A stretch of 13,755 nucleotides of DNA from positions 1 to 13,755 of the forward strand of contig SFFS01000058.1 in the NCBI GenBank assembly GCA_004557805.1. Reading direction: 5' to 3'. The notes under the pieces are model-generated. The model saw only the letters and a program-made list of their open reading frames with translations, did not search any database and had not been told where the DNA came from. Source of the stretch: Clostridiales bacterium. GTDB lineage: Bacteria; Bacillota; Clostridia; Christensenellales; Aristaeellaceae. A program made the translations under genes and the position numbers. Positions 13,725 through 13,755 of the stretch are shown here, piece after piece; within the stretch, counting starts at the first letter, position 1, and every line of letters starts with the position of its first letter.

Positions 13725-13755
13725 GATATTTTCCCCTCCTAATTTTGTTTGAGTT

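Noticed and set aside
1..13755. CRISPR array, tRNA or rRNA genes
   Set aside because: No regularly spaced direct repeats, tRNA-like folds or rRNA sequence were seen.

Overview
The window looks like two unrelated bacterial genome pieces joined at about position 3072-3077. Positions 1-3074 hold a leftward flagellar operon in the style of a motile Clostridia (the flgM-flgN-flgK-flgK order recalls Lachnospiraceae such as Roseburia), with moderate G+C. From about 3075 to the end the DNA is visibly richer in G/C and carries housekeeping and hypothetical genes of another Clostridia-like Firmicute, perhaps a Christensenellales/Oscillospirales-type gut bacterium. That placement is a guess from protein style and base composition, not a computed result. 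The join falls exactly on the flgM start codon and cuts off the N-terminus of a class A penicillin-binding protein, so a chimeric metagenome contig is the simplest reading.

Region 1 (1-3074, minus strand, read right to left): flgM (anti-sigma-28 factor), flgN (chaperone for hook-associated proteins), flgK copy 1 (complete) and flgK copy 2 (runs off the left edge). Spacing is 14-30 nt with Shine-Dalgarno sites, as in one operon that couples late flagellar gene control to building the hook-filament junction.

Region 2 (3072-7510, plus strand): a 5'-truncated bifunctional peptidoglycan synthase, then topB (DNA topoisomerase III), overlapping by one base. A gene-free stretch (7511-8034) follows. 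It starts with two adjacent perfect hairpins that look like a dispersed intergenic repeat and ends with a good extended -10 promoter.

Region 3 (8035-10697, plus strand): a four-gene unit made of a two-helix membrane protein, a small universal-stress-protein-like protein, a three-helix membrane protein with a disordered N-terminus and a Cys/His motif at the C-terminus, and a 76-residue acidic helical protein. It closes with a strong intrinsic terminator. A compact non-coding hairpin-rich element of about 210 bp (about 10733-10944) follows. It resembles an IS200/IS605-type relic or a standalone HEARO/omega-RNA and abuts the next gene, a CDP-alcohol phosphatidyltransferase.

Region 4 (11514-12566, plus strand): the classic rplM-rpsI operon (ribosomal proteins L13 and S9) with a sigma-70-type promoter, a structured leader that is a candidate L13 autoregulatory leader, and a terminator. 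A gene-poor stretch (12567-13172) follows, with a possible decayed minus-strand frame. Last is a minus-strand 164-residue protein with a distinctive N-terminal NESIATTCCY motif and an aromatic-rich body, of unknown function. This protein and the 10.7-10.9 kb element are the two most promising places for something undescribed.
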